Positions 41,938-50,591 of a DNA stretch of 64,000 nt are shown here, in pieces. Made by a program: the position numbers and the translations under genes. Where the stretch lies: assembly GCA_965227745.1 (NCBI GenBank), contig OZ245769.1, positions 1,240,001 through 1,304,000 on the forward strand. The letters run 5' to 3'. Numbering within the stretch: position 1 is the first letter of the stretch; each line of letters opens with the position of its first letter. Below the pieces are notes generated by a model that saw only the letters and a list, made by a program, of their open reading frames with translations, was not told the origin of the DNA and searched no databases. The stretch comes from GAS368 sp965227745. Lineage in GTDB: Bacteria > Verrucomicrobiota > Verrucomicrobiia > Opitutales > Opitutaceae.

Positions 41938-43131
41938 TTACTTCTTCAGCGTCGCGCAGAAGCGCGCGAGGCGATCAACGCCCTTCTGGATGATCTCATC
42001 GCTCGTGGCGTAGCTGAGGCGCAGGTAGCCCTCGGCGCCGAAGGCGCTGCCGGGGACGGCGGCGACTTTCTCGGTGTCGAGCAGGCGGTTGCAGAAATCG
42101 AGGTCCTTGAGGCCGAAGCTGGAGATATTCGGGAAGAGGTAAAACGCACCCTCGGCGAGCAGGCAGGAGATGCCGGGGATCTTGTTGAGCTCGGCGTGCA
42201 GGTGCTTCCGGCGGCGGTCAAAGGCCGTCATCATCACCTTGAGCGAGGCGGCGGTCTTTTCCTTTTCCTTCAGGGCCGCGAGAGCACCGTACTGGGCAAA
42301 GGTCGTGACGTTGGACGACATCTGGCTTTGCAGCTCGGAGATCGCCTTGGCGATGGGGGCGGGTGCGAGCGTGGTGCCGATGCGCCAGCCGGTCATTGCG
42401 TAAGTCTTGGAGAAGCCGGCGACGGTGATCGTGCGGGCTTCGACTTCCTTGCTGAAGGTCGCGATGCAGGTCGGCTTCGCACCGTCGTACACGAGGTGCT
42501 CGTACATCTCGTCGGAGAGGATGTAGAGGTTGTGCTTGAGGGCGACGGCGACGATGTCCTCGAGTTCCTTGCGCGTGTAGACAGCACCCGTGGGATTCGA
42601 GGGCGAGTTGAGAATGAGGAGTTTCGTGCGCGGGGTGATCGCGGCCTCGACCATCGCGGGCGTGAGGCGGAAACCGGTCTTGTCGTCGGCGAGGACGAAC
42701 TTCGGCGTGGCGCCAGCGAGCTTCACCATTTCGGGGTAGCTGACCCAGTACGGCGCAGGGATGATGACTTCATCGCCGGGCGAGCAGGTGGCCATGACGC
42801 CGAGGTAGCAGTTGTACTTGCCGCCGGGAGAGACGATGACCTGCGAGGGCGCGGCCTTCAGGCCGTACTCGGCGAGATAGCGGTCCACGATGGCCTGGCG
42901 CAGCGGCTCGATGCCGGGCGTGGGCGCGTATTTCGTTTTGCCACCCTTGAGCGCGGCGATGCACGCGTCCTTGATGTGTTCGGGAGTGTCGAAGTCGGGC
43001 TCGCCGGCGGCGAAACCACAGACGTCTTCACCGGCAGCTTGGAGTTGCTTGGCCTTGGCATCGACGGCAAGGGTCGGCGACGGCGAGACATTACGGGCCC
43101 AAGTGGAGAGTGGCGCAGGAGGGTTATTCAT
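41938..43131 (-). CDS. Class I aspartate-type aminotransferase (PLP)
   Basis: The ATG at 43131 (MNNPPAPLSTW) gives 397 residues, the normal length. The PLP-lysine motif VAGFSKTYAMTGWRIG places Lys near 237. Other marks are FAAGEPDFDTP near the N-terminus, NSPSNPTGAVYT, and SDEMYEHLVYDG. This group (AspB/AAT subgroup I-gamma) transaminates aspartate or prephenate/arogenate. The gene at 53448 is a second, clearly distinct member. A terminator follows at 41838-41873. Confidence 0.93.
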   Translation of the reverse strand: MNNPPAPLSTWARNVSPSPTLAVDAKAKQLQAAGEDVCGFAAGEPDFDTPEHIKDACIAALKGGKTKYAPTPGIEPLRQAIVDRYLAEYGLKAAPSQVIVSPGGKYNCYLGVMATCSPGDEVIIPAPYWVSYPEMVKLAGATPKFVLADDKTGFRLTPAMVEAAITPRTKLLILNSPSNPTGAVYTRKELEDIVAVALKHNLYILSDEMYEHLVYDGAKPTCIATFSKEVEARTITVAGFSKTYAMTGWRIGTTLAPAPIAKAISELQSQMSSNVTTFAQYGALAALKEKEKTAASLKVMMTAFDRRRKHLHAELNKIPGISCLLAEGAFYLFPNISSFGLKDLDFCNRLLDTEKVAAVPGSAFGAEGYLRLSYATSDEIIQKGVDRLARFCATLKK

Positions 43132-43213
43132 GGACAAACGCGTTCGACGAAAAGGTCCGGACCCACGAAAAGCAAGCCCCGCGCGGAATCCTCCTCGCAC
43201 CCGGAAAATAAAA

Positions 43214-43236
43214 ATGGCGGCCGCTGTGGCCGCCAT
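43214..43236 (-). terminator. Rho-independent terminator of the RHH-protein gene
   Basis: ATGGCGGCC and GGCCGCCAT form a 9-base stem around GCTGT. On the minus strand it is followed by TTTTATTTT. It lies 36 bases beyond the stop of the double-RHH gene. Confidence 0.75.
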
Positions 43237-43271
43237 CGGAAAGGCTCAGGGAGTCAGCGCGCAGTATGCGC

Positions 43272-43607
43272 TTACTTTTTCTTCTTCGCAGGCGCGGCGG
43301 CCTTGGCGGGCTTCAGAGCAAGGGCATCCACCGCGAGGCGGAGGAGCTCGCCGACGCTGGCGTCCTTCTGGCGCGAGAAGCGGCGCAGCGAGGAACGCTG
43401 GTCAGTCGTCACGCGGACGGAGATCTGCTTGTGCGGGTCGCGCACCGGATCGCAGGTCTCGAAGTCGAAGCCCTCGAGGGCGAGGCGGACGACCTCACTG
43501 GCTGACTTCAACCCATGGTTGCGTCGGCAAGTCTCGATTTTCGCGATGAGCGAAACGGGTAGATCGAAGGTGAGCGGGGCAGATGCTTTTCGTGATTTCG
43601 TGGCCAT
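43272..43607 (-). CDS. Protein with two tandem ribbon-helix-helix-like motifs
   Basis: The ATG at 43607 (MATKSRKAS) gives 111 residues; upstream starts would add a Ser/Ala-rich segment. Two segments fit the RHH pattern of a short strand and two helices: about residues 12-45 (LTFDLPVSLIAKIETCRRN) and about 60-95 (KQISVRVTTDQRSSLRRFSR). The C-terminus is Lys-rich. It could be a single-chain pseudo-dimer DNA-binding protein. No toxin gene is next to it, so an antitoxin role is not supported. A strong terminator follows. Confidence 0.62.
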   Translation of the reverse strand: MATKSRKASAPLTFDLPVSLIAKIETCRRNHGLKSASEVVRLALEGFDFETCDPVRDPHKQISVRVTTDQRSSLRRFSRQKDASVGELLRLAVDALALKPAKAAAPAKKKK

Positions 43608-43800
43608 GCTGGAAGGCGGGGCAGCGCCGGAGGAACGAGAAGGCACCGTTCCAGCCTTGCGGGCAAACATAAATTTAAGCCACGGAGCAAATCACGTAAG
43701 ATTGACAACCGGGAGCTTTTCCCGCCGCCGAGGGCAAACGGGAGCGAGCTGCATCTGCTCCGCGGATAATACGTATCCACCAAGTGGACACCGTCGACCG

Positions 43801-44457
43801 CTAATTTACGCAGGATAATACCACCGCGTAGGCTTCAGGTGGAGTAGCTACAACGCGCCAAGACTGGGCGAGCACGGCTTCGTCTATAGTGCGCTGGTGG
43901 TGAATGAGCAGCGTATCGACCGCGCAGCCGACCCCACCGATCACGTCGACATCGGCGTCACCGACATACAGCGTCGCCGGTGCAGTTAGGTTTAGCCGCC
44001 GCATAATTTCGCGCAGGCCGGCGGAGTCGGGTTTGTGCGACGGCAAATCGTCACCACACACCATATCATCGAAAAAGGAGGTTAGGCCATGGTGAGCGAG
44101 GAGCCACTCCGTCGAATTGCGATCTCGGCCAGTCCAAATTCCCGCCGTGATGCCTCGCCCGCGGAGGCGCTTCAGCATCTCACCGGCTCCCTCGAACGGG
44201 CGGATGAGGTGATGGTTCTCATGGTGGAATTCCATCATACGCTTGACGGCGGAGGCGGTGTCGCGCGGGTCGCGCAAAAACGCCGGCATGAAGCGCTCGG
44301 GCGGGCCGCCGAGGCGGGTGAAAATCTCCGTCGCCGTCCGCGCCGGGCCGTAGGGCTCGATCGCGTAGGCGATCGATTGCAGCACCAGCGGCATGCTGTC
44401 GACCAGCGTGCCGTCGAGGTCGAAGACCACGGCGGACGTAGGGTGAGCCCGACTCAT
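43801..44457 (-). CDS. HAD-family hydrolase, phosphoglycolate phosphatase-like
   Basis: A 218-residue HAD hydrolase. Motif I is VFDLDGTLVDS (nucleophile Asp near residue 12), motif II GIWTGRDRN, motif III includes the late Lys in LPSHKPDSAGL, and motif IV is YVGDADVD. The cap domain is helical (C1). The closest group is Gph/PGPase-like, but the substrate is unknown. Its start overlaps the preceding gene's stop by 4 bases (ATGA), so translation is coupled with the LolA-like gene. Confidence 0.92.
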   Translation of the reverse strand: MSRAHPTSAVVFDLDGTLVDSMPLVLQSIAYAIEPYGPARTATEIFTRLGGPPERFMPAFLRDPRDTASAVKRMMEFHHENHHLIRPFEGAGEMLKRLRGRGITAGIWTGRDRNSTEWLLAHHGLTSFFDDMVCGDDLPSHKPDSAGLREIMRRLNLTAPATLYVGDADVDVIGGVGCAVDTLLIHHQRTIDEAVLAQSWRVVATPPEAYAVVLSCVN

Positions 44458-45332
44458 GGCGAAATCGGTCGGACGCGGTCCGGGGCCTTGATCTCCTCGG
44501 TGAGACTGGCGGGCGCGAAGACCGAGGCGGGCAGCGAGAGATTGAGCGCGGCGGCCGTGATCACGAGGCGAGTCTTGTCACGCGAGACTTCATCGCGCGC
44601 TTCAAACGATACCGGAATCCACTGGTCGCTGAACCGCTTGATGTCGACGAGCCCGAGGGTCTTCGTCACGCGGCCATTGCGGTCGATATTCTCGATCTCC
44701 ATCGGTACATTATACTCGGCATCGATATAGGCGCGCACGGCACCGAGCGAAGTATTGGCGAGGGAAAAAGCTGCGGGCGGGCGAAACAGGAAAACATGCG
44801 ACGGCCGGCCGCGCTTGCGCGTGAGCCGCTCGAAGGTCGCGCCGGGCCAATAGATAAACGGGCGCTGCAAATCGAAGGTCGTGAGATTCACCCCTGGAAT
44901 AACGGGGTCGAAGAGCGCAGCGGGGTCGAGTTGGACGACGCCCTGCCCCTTGTCCGCCACGCGCCACACAGCGGCGTGCACTCCGTTCTGGACGAGGAGC
45001 CGCGGCTCACGGCCAGCGCCGTCAGTGAGCACGATGCGGGTGATCGCCCCTTCGGAATTGCGGCTGCCCCACATCTTGCCCTGATAGGTTTTCTCCTCGC
45101 CGCGGCGCGGCAGCGTGCGCAATTCGAAGTCGAGGTAGTAATCGCCGACGATATCGACTTGGCGAAATTGGTTGAGGATGCGCTCCGCCTCCGCCGCGTC
45201 GGGAGTGCCGACTTGAGCCAGCTCCGGCGGTGTGATCACGGGATTGGCCGCGAAGACATTTCCGGCCAGCACCGCGAGAAAGAAAAACGCCCGCCCAATG
45301 AGGGCGGGCGTAAATTGACCAAGTCCAGCCAT
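44454..45332 (-). CDS. Secreted LolA-like outer-membrane lipoprotein-sorting protein
   Basis: The ATG at 45332 (MAGLGQFTP) gives 292 residues. The signal peptide is residues 1-29 (FFFLAVLAGNVFA), with the mature part starting near ANPVITPP. The rest fits the outer-membrane lipoprotein-sorting (LolA/LppX-like) fold with RILNQFRQVDIVGDYYLDF and many beta strands. It probably carries lipids or lipoproteins across the periplasm. The terminator of secG lies inside its first codons. Its stop overlaps the start of the HAD gene. Confidence 0.75.
   Translation of the reverse strand: MAGLGQFTPALIGRAFFFLAVLAGNVFAANPVITPPELAQVGTPDAAEAERILNQFRQVDIVGDYYLDFELRTLPRRGEEKTYQGKMWGSRNSEGAITRIVLTDGAGREPRLLVQNGVHAAVWRVADKGQGVVQLDPAALFDPVIPGVNLTTFDLQRPFIYWPGATFERLTRKRGRPSHVFLFRPPAAFSLANTSLGAVRAYIDAEYNVPMEIENIDRNGRVTKTLGLVDIKRFSDQWIPVSFEARDEVSRDKTRLVITAAALNLSLPASVFAPASLTEEIKAPDRVRPISP
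45283..45311 (-). terminator. Rho-independent terminator inside signal-peptide codons
   Basis: On the minus strand ACGCCCGCCC and GGGCGGGCGT form a perfect 10-base stem, followed by TTTTTCTTTC. It stands 35 bases after the secG stop. It also encodes part of the signal peptide of the gene that starts at 45332. Confidence 0.78.
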
Positions 45333-45345
45333 CGGGCGGCGGAGC

Positions 45346-45792
45346 TTAGGGTTGCTTCTTGGGCGCCTCAGGAGCGGGCGGCGTGGCGGCGGCAGGCGTC
45401 GTGGACGCCGGAGCGGTCGCACCGGAAGCCGGATTAGCCGTCGTCGTGGGGAGAGTCACGCCGGGAGCGGTGGAAACCGGAGCCGTCGAGGAGGGAGCGG
45501 CGGCCGGCACGGCGATGGTCGGGAGAGCGCCAGCAGTGCCAGCGGTATGCTTCGACTCATAGATGCGACCGAGATAGAGGGCGAACGTGAGGACGAAAAA
45601 GATGATCGCCGCGTAGATCGTCGAGCGAGTGAGCACGTTGCTCGCCTCGTGGCCGAAAGTGGCCTCCACCGCGCCGCCGCCGAGGGCCGAGCCCATGCCG
45701 CCGTCCTTGGACTTTTGGGCCAAGACAACGAGGACAATAAACAGCGAGACTACGATCAGAAGGAAGGTAAGGATACCGAGGACGATGCTCAT
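45346..45792 (-). CDS. secG: Preprotein translocase subunit SecG
   Basis: The ATG at 45792 (MSIVLGILTF) gives 148 residues. The first 75 residues are SecG: helix 1 TFLLIVVSLFIVLVVLAQ, the conserved GGGAVEATFG loop, and helix 2 AAIIFFVLTFALYLG. The C-terminal 70 residues are Ala/Pro/Thr-rich and disordered, longer than in E. coli (110 residues in total). It is part of the SecYEG membrane channel. It is followed by a strong hairpin and the LolA-like gene. Confidence 0.93.
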   Translation of the reverse strand: MSIVLGILTFLLIVVSLFIVLVVLAQKSKDGGMGSALGGGAVEATFGHEASNVLTRSTIYAAIIFFVLTFALYLGRIYESKHTAGTAGALPTIAVPAAAPSSTAPVSTAPGVTLPTTTANPASGATAPASTTPAAATPPAPEAPKKQP

Positions 45793-45911
45793 GTGAGAGG
45801 TTGAAAGGTTGAACAAAGCAGGCCGGGCTGGCGTTTGTCAATGGCAAGGGTAAGGCCGAGGGAAGGCGACCGATCTATCAGCCGTCGCGCCTTTGAAGTT
45901 ATGATCCCCCG

Positions 45912-45943
<32 letters not shown>

Positions 45944-45952
45944 CGCCTCGAC

Positions 45953-46903
45953 TCAGGCCTCGATGCCGAGCTTTTCGAGGACGCGCTGGAGGTCGTCGTT
46001 GCCGCGGTATTCGATCACGATGCGGCCCTTTTTCGCGGTGTGGAGCACGGCCACGCGGGCGCCGAGGTGAGAGGTGAGCTTTTTCTCGATCCCGGACACC
46101 GTGGCGGCGTCTTTCGGTGAGAGGCCCCGCTTTGGGGCGGAGGCGGAGGCCGGGGCGCCGGGCGTGGTCTTGGCGGACTGCGTGAGCTTTTCCGTGGCGC
46201 GGACGCTCAGGCCCTCCTCGATCACACGACGCGCGAGGAGCGAACGCTGGGCTCCGTCTTCGATGCCGAGGAGTACCTTGGCGTGGCCCACGGTCAGCAG
46301 GCCCTTGCCGATGTAGCCCTGCATCTCCGCGTCGAGCGAGAGGAGGCGAAGGGAATTGGCGACACTAGCGCGCCCCTTGCCCACGCGTTCGGCGGCGCTT
46401 TCCTGCGTAAGGTCGAAATCGCGGATGAGGCTCGCATAGCCGTGCGCTTCTTCGATGGGGTTGAGCCCCTCGCGCTGAAGATTTTCGATCAGGCCGAGCG
46501 CGGCGGAGGAGGCATTGCTCGCTTCGACGATGCGGGCCGGGACGACCTTGATCTTGAGTTGCTGAAACGCCCGCCAGCGGCGTTCGCCCGCGATGAGCTG
46601 AAACTTTTCGCCGACTTTGCGCACCACGATCGGCTGCAGCAGGCCCTCGGAGCGAATGCTCTCCGCCAGTTCGTTGAGCTGGTCGGCGGGAATTTCCCGG
46701 CGAGCCTGATAAGGACTGGGCTCGATGAGGTGCACCGCAATCTCCTGGTAGCCGGGAGCCCCGGCGGGGACGGGTACGGGAGCCGGAGTGACGGGCGCAG
46801 CAGCGGGAGCGGCGGGCGCAGGGGCAGGTGCAGTGGCCGGCTTACCGGCGGCGATGAGACCGCCCAGGCCGCGGCCGAGGCGAGATTTGGGTGCAGCAGA
46901 CAT
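45953..46903 (-). CDS. parB: Chromosome-partitioning protein ParB
   Basis: A 316-residue protein. The start is typical for ParB (RLGRGLGGLIAAG), followed by an Ala/Pro-rich linker of about 35 residues. The ParB/Srx CTPase domain has LIEPSPYQARREI (near 58) and GERRWRAFQ (near 105). The helix-turn-helix is LTQESAAERVGKGRASVANSLRLL, and the C-terminal dimer domain ends in FEKLGIEA-like residues. It binds parS sites and loads SMC. No parA is visible in the window. It starts 4 bases after the LysM gene stop, so the two are linked. Confidence 0.96.
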   Translation of the reverse strand: MSAAPKSRLGRGLGGLIAAGKPATAPAPAPAAPAAAPVTPAPVPVPAGAPGYQEIAVHLIEPSPYQARREIPADQLNELAESIRSEGLLQPIVVRKVGEKFQLIAGERRWRAFQQLKIKVVPARIVEASNASSAALGLIENLQREGLNPIEEAHGYASLIRDFDLTQESAAERVGKGRASVANSLRLLSLDAEMQGYIGKGLLTVGHAKVLLGIEDGAQRSLLARRVIEEGLSVRATEKLTQSAKTTPGAPASASAPKRGLSPKDAATVSGIEKKLTSHLGARVAVLHTAKKGRIVIEYRGNDDLQRVLEKLGIEA

Positions 46904-46907
46904 GAAA

Positions 46908-47519
46908 TTATTTGGCTCCGGGGATGACCAAGACCTGGCCGAGCTTGATCACCGAAGCATCGGTAATCTTGTTCGCCGTCGCGAGATCCTGCTGCTTCAC
47001 GCCCAACTTCTTCGCGATGCTCGAAAGCGAATCGCCCTTCTGCACCGTGTACGTCGCGCCATCGCGCGGGCGATCATCGGGACCCATGGCGGAACTCGTC
47101 GCGGCGGACGCGGGGGCCGGCGAGGTCGACGTGGTCGAGACCGGGCGGACGCCCTGATTCTTGGCCAAGTACTCGAGTGCGGCGTTGGTTTGCTTGCCGA
47201 GCTTTTCCAATTGCGTGCTGACGATCTTGAGCGTCTCCGCCTGCGAGTTGTCGACCGAGGACTTGATCGTGCGGTTGAGCTCGGCGACCGCATCGTTGAG
47301 CTGGGCGAGCGTCAGGGCCGAGCGCGCGCCCTCGGCGGACTGGCGGCGCAGCTTGGCGTTGTCGTTTTCGAGTTGCTCCACGCGCAGCGTGAGCTCGCCC
47401 ACTTTTTGCGCCAGCCCGCGCATATCCTCGCGCAAATTCGCCAGCTCGACCTGCGCGCTGGCGGCCGGGGCGAAGACGGACGCGACGAGCGCGCCGCCGA
47501 TGATCAAACGAGGCAGCAT
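46908..47519 (-). CDS. LysM-domain protein with coiled coil, secreted
   Basis: A 203-residue protein. A signal peptide (residues 1-22, LVASVFAPAASA) is followed by a coiled coil at about residues 25-100 (heptads around VGELTLRVEQLENDNAKL) and a Ser/Ala/Thr linker. A LysM domain at the C-terminus (YTVQKGDSLSSIAKKLGV to QVLVIPGAK, residues about 153-201) binds peptidoglycan. The layout resembles cell-division or septum-associated wall proteins. It is 4 bases upstream of parB, an unusual neighbour for a partition gene, which suggests a link between division and segregation. Confidence 0.88.
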   Translation of the reverse strand: MLPRLIIGGALVASVFAPAASAQVELANLREDMRGLAQKVGELTLRVEQLENDNAKLRRQSAEGARSALTLAQLNDAVAELNRTIKSSVDNSQAETLKIVSTQLEKLGKQTNAALEYLAKNQGVRPVSTTSTSPAPASAATSSAMGPDDRPRDGATYTVQKGDSLSSIAKKLGVKQQDLATANKITDASVIKLGQVLVIPGAK

Positions 47520-47632
47520 GGCGGGCAGCTTGCGGAAAGGTTTTCCAAAAACAAGCGCGTCGTTTGTCCACGGGTAAAAGGGGCGGCGGAGATCGGATTG
47601 ACCGGGAAATCACGTTGCGCTCAGCTGACCGT

Positions 47633-48418
47633 GTGAACTCCACGTGGCGCAAAGGATGGCTCGCAACTTTGGGTATCGTAGCCACGGCCGTGCGAGTGTG
47701 GAGCGCGGAATTACCCGCTCCCCTCGTTTCGGCGCTGGAGCAGATGGCCGCGGAGAAAAGCTACTCGTGGGAAGTGATCAGCACCGCCCCACCCTCGGCA
47801 CCTCAGGAGATTCGCACGCGCCGTGGCACGGTGCAAACGGTGCCGTCGATCTCGCCGCCGCACATCAATGCCAGTCTCAGCACCAGCGGCGACCTCCTCC
47901 TCAAGCGTGAATGGGCCGATGGCGTGAAGCTCGACACGCTCGTCACAGCGGACGGCCAGTTCGTCACCCACACACCCGAAGGCTGGATGACGCAGCAGGA
48001 AATTCTGACCGCGATGGCCGAGGAGCGAAACAACAGTGACACGCCTTCCGCCCGGTACCAATGGCTGCGCCGCGCCGATCGACCCGACACGCGCAAACCC
48101 TACGAAGAACTCATGAGCGTGCTGCGCTCGGCCCAAGACTTCGAGGTCAATGGCACAAGTTATATCGCACGCCTCTCCGTCGCGGCGGAGAATAGCCAGA
48201 CGAAGGCGGATGTGACCGTGACCATCAATCTGCGGGGCGGTGTGGTCCGCGATTATCAGGTCGCCGTCGAGGGTGCGCAAAGCATCGCGCGTCTCGGCGT
48301 AAAGCTCCCCTTCAGCATGGATAACTATGTCATCATGACTTACCTTGCGGTTCGAAAACTCGATGTGCCGCAGGAGGCGTGGGACAAGGTGAAGGGGCCC
48401 GCAAGTAAGAGGCCGTAG
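47633..48418 (+). CDS. Secreted hypothetical protein
   Basis: A GTG start at 47633 (VNSTWRKGW) gives 261 residues with a signal peptide ending near residue 25 (VRVWSAE). An in-frame TTG at 47564 is the upstream alternative. The mature part is a mixed alpha/beta protein with several Trp and Tyr residues; no known motif is seen. The segment VTVTINLRGGVVRDYQVAVEG suggests a beta-rich C-terminus. It is divergent from the LysM-parB pair across 113 bases. Confidence 0.65.
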   Translation: MNSTWRKGWLATLGIVATAVRVWSAELPAPLVSALEQMAAEKSYSWEVISTAPPSAPQEIRTRRGTVQTVPSISPPHINASLSTSGDLLLKREWADGVKLDTLVTADGQFVTHTPEGWMTQQEILTAMAEERNNSDTPSARYQWLRRADRPDTRKPYEELMSVLRSAQDFEVNGTSYIARLSVAAENSQTKADVTVTINLRGGVVRDYQVAVEGAQSIARLGVKLPFSMDNYVIMTYLAVRKLDVPQEAWDKVKGPASKRP

Positions 48419-48556
48419 CAGGACAATACCCCGTGGCACAACACCCCATTGTGACCGGCTCGGTTTCCCGCTATCTTCGACCCTATCTTGTTCTTTCATT
48501 TCTGCGTAGCGTCGCCTTCCCTCGTTCGAGTCCATTCACCATGCGCGGGGCCGCGC

Positions 48557-49474
48557 GTGGTTTCCACGGGTCGCAAGCTCCGCTGCCTGGCTCAGGCGCT
48601 CACGCTCCCTTTCGCTCTGCGAGGGGCGGTGACTCTGGGCCTCCTGCTCCTGCTTGGGCAAAAAGCCACGGCCCAAACCATCCTCGGCTCAACGGGCGGA
48701 TACGCGGTCATGGCGGGGGGAACCGTGACGATCAGCGGTGCCACTAACACCGCGATCAATGGGAATCTCGGCGCGATCGGCGGAGTCGCCGGCCCTGGTT
48801 CCAACTATAGCATCACCAACGGCTCCCTGTTAACCACAAGCGCGCAAAACCAGACGGATTTCACGCGAGCCTTCAGCGGCCTGGGCGCCATGCCCTCCAC
48901 CGGAAACTTGACCGGGATGATTCTGGGCACGACCGCCGGCGCCACTATCCTCCCGCCCGGGATCTATCGCTTCGATTCGACCGCGCAATTGACCGGTGCG
49001 CTCGTTTTGGACGCCCAAAATCAAAGCAACGCCGTCTGGGTGTTTCAAATCGGCACCACCCTCACCACGTCGGCCGCGTCTTCCATCACCTTTATCAATC
49101 TCGCGGCCAATAGCGCGGTCAACGACGGGCTTTTTTGGCAAGTCGGCTCCGCCACCACGCTCGGCGCCAACAGCACGTTTGCCGGCAACATCCTCGGCGG
49201 AACCACGATCAATTTCGGCACGGCCGTCTCCCTGACTTACGGTCGCGCTTTGACGGGCTCGGGTACGATCGGCCTCGATGGTGATCTCATCGACTCCCTC
49301 GGAGTGGGCTCGGGCTACAGCGGCGGCCTGTCGTTTACTGGCAGCGGAAATGAGATCGTCGCCATCCCCGAGCCCGTCACCGAGGCCCTCCTGGCCGCCT
49401 CCGCCGTGCTCGGACTCGCCTGCTGGCGCCGACGCCACGCCGCAAAGGTAAAAGCGAACGGGATTATTTCTTGA
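48557..49474 (+). CDS. Ice-binding-like (DUF3494) PEP-CTERM protein
   Basis: A GTG start at 48557 gives 305 residues. A signal peptide ends near residue 40 (LLLLLGQKATAQ). The body matches the DUF3494 ice-binding-like fold, a beta helix, with YAVMAGGTVTISGATN, GALVLDAQNQSNAVWVFQ and TTINFGTAVSLTYGRAL. The C-terminus is a PEP-CTERM signal with IPEPVTEALLAASAV and then WRRRH. Ice-binding activity is only one of several possibilities for this family; adhesion is another. The ATG at 48541 is in a different frame, so the true start is uncertain and an indel near it is possible. Confidence 0.82.
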   Translation: MVSTGRKLRCLAQALTLPFALRGAVTLGLLLLLGQKATAQTILGSTGGYAVMAGGTVTISGATNTAINGNLGAIGGVAGPGSNYSITNGSLLTTSAQNQTDFTRAFSGLGAMPSTGNLTGMILGTTAGATILPPGIYRFDSTAQLTGALVLDAQNQSNAVWVFQIGTTLTTSAASSITFINLAANSAVNDGLFWQVGSATTLGANSTFAGNILGGTTINFGTAVSLTYGRALTGSGTIGLDGDLIDSLGVGSGYSGGLSFTGSGNEIVAIPEPVTEALLAASAVLGLACWRRRHAAKVKANGIIS

Positions 49475-49610
49475 GGACCTGCGGCCCGAAGTCCGCGCGA
49501 AGCATAGTCGCGTTGATGCAGTCCTGATGTAGTTGAAATCCAACTACATCGCGGCGGCAGTGACGATGTTTTCTGTCACCGTGCGCATGCCTCGAAGGGG
49601 CTGTCCGCCG

Positions 49611-50591
49611 TTACTTCACCAACGGAGGCATCGGGCGCGAGGTAAAGACGGTGCCGGTTGGGATCGGGGTGCCGCGAAGGAAGTCGGGAGCCGGCAGCAT
49701 TTTAGCGCCGGGGCGCTGGAGACGACGGAGGCGGAGGGTGCCGGACGACGTCGAGACGAGGACGCCGGAGGCGTCGGCGCCGAGGACGGTGCCGGGTACG
49801 ACGCTCCCCTGTCCTGCGCCGACCGCGAGAGCGTCGGCCTGGCCGATTTTCAGCGGCTGACCGTTCAACTCCACGGTGGTGGCAGGCCACGGAAAGAGGC
49901 CGTTGATGCGGGCGGCAAGCGTCGCCGCCGGAACGGTAAAATCGAGGACGCCGTCCTCCTTTTCCAGTTTGCGGCAATGACTCACCGCAGATTCATCCTG
50001 CGTCGCAAAGGGTAATGTGCCGTCGCGCAAGCGAGGCAGGGAACGGGCCACCAGCGGGACGCAAGCGGTGGCGAGCTTGACCTCGATCTCGAGGGCCGTA
50101 TCGAGCGGCTCAATCGCGACACGTTCGACATCCGCGACGGGGCCGGCATCGAGCTGGCGCACGATGCGCATCAGGCTCACCCCGGTCTCGCGGTCGCCAC
50201 TGGCGACTGCCGTTTGAATGGGGGACGCGCCGCGATATTTCGGCAGGAGCGAGGTGTGCAGGTTCAGCGTGCCGAGGCGCGGCGTGTTGATGAAATCGTC
50301 GCGCAAGATATGTCCGTACGCCATCACGAGGGCCACATCGGCGCCGAAATCAGCGAGTTGCCCCCGGACATCGGCCGTGAGCTTTTCCGGCTGGAGCACG
50401 GGCAGGCCACGCGCGAGGGCCCAGGTCTTGATTTCGTTGGCCGTGATCTTTTGGCCTCGGCCCACGGGGCGGTCGGGCTGAGTGAAGACGGCCACGATGG
50501 TCGCGACGGTACGCCCCTCGCCGACCAGCCAATTAAGCAGCGGGAGAGCGATGGGGTCGGAGCCGAGGAAGACGAGTTTCAGCGGAGGCAT
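49611..50591 (-). CDS. fmt: Methionyl-tRNA formyltransferase
   Basis: A 326-residue enzyme. The Rossmann-type core has KLVFLGSDPIALPLLNWL at the N-terminus and the catalytic signature LNLHTSLLPKYRGASPIQ (near 112-129), containing the conserved Asn, His and Arg, plus a later Asp in RQLDAGPV. The C-terminal OB-like domain is at about 215-315. It formylates the methionine on initiator tRNA. No def gene is adjacent. The gap to the next minus-strand gene (50592-50871) holds several REP-like repeats. Confidence 0.96.
   Translation of the reverse strand: MPPLKLVFLGSDPIALPLLNWLVGEGRTVATIVAVFTQPDRPVGRGQKITANEIKTWALARGLPVLQPEKLTADVRGQLADFGADVALVMAYGHILRDDFINTPRLGTLNLHTSLLPKYRGASPIQTAVASGDRETGVSLMRIVRQLDAGPVADVERVAIEPLDTALEIEVKLATACVPLVARSLPRLRDGTLPFATQDESAVSHCRKLEKEDGVLDFTVPAATLAARINGLFPWPATTVELNGQPLKIGQADALAVGAGQGSVVPGTVLGADASGVLVSTSSGTLRLRRLQRPGAKMLPAPDFLRGTPIPTGTVFTSRPMPPLVK

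Noticed and set aside
43272..43607. Double RHH protein as an antitoxin
   Set aside because: No small toxin-like ORF overlaps or adjoins it; the next gene upstream is a HAD hydrolase and a terminator follows.
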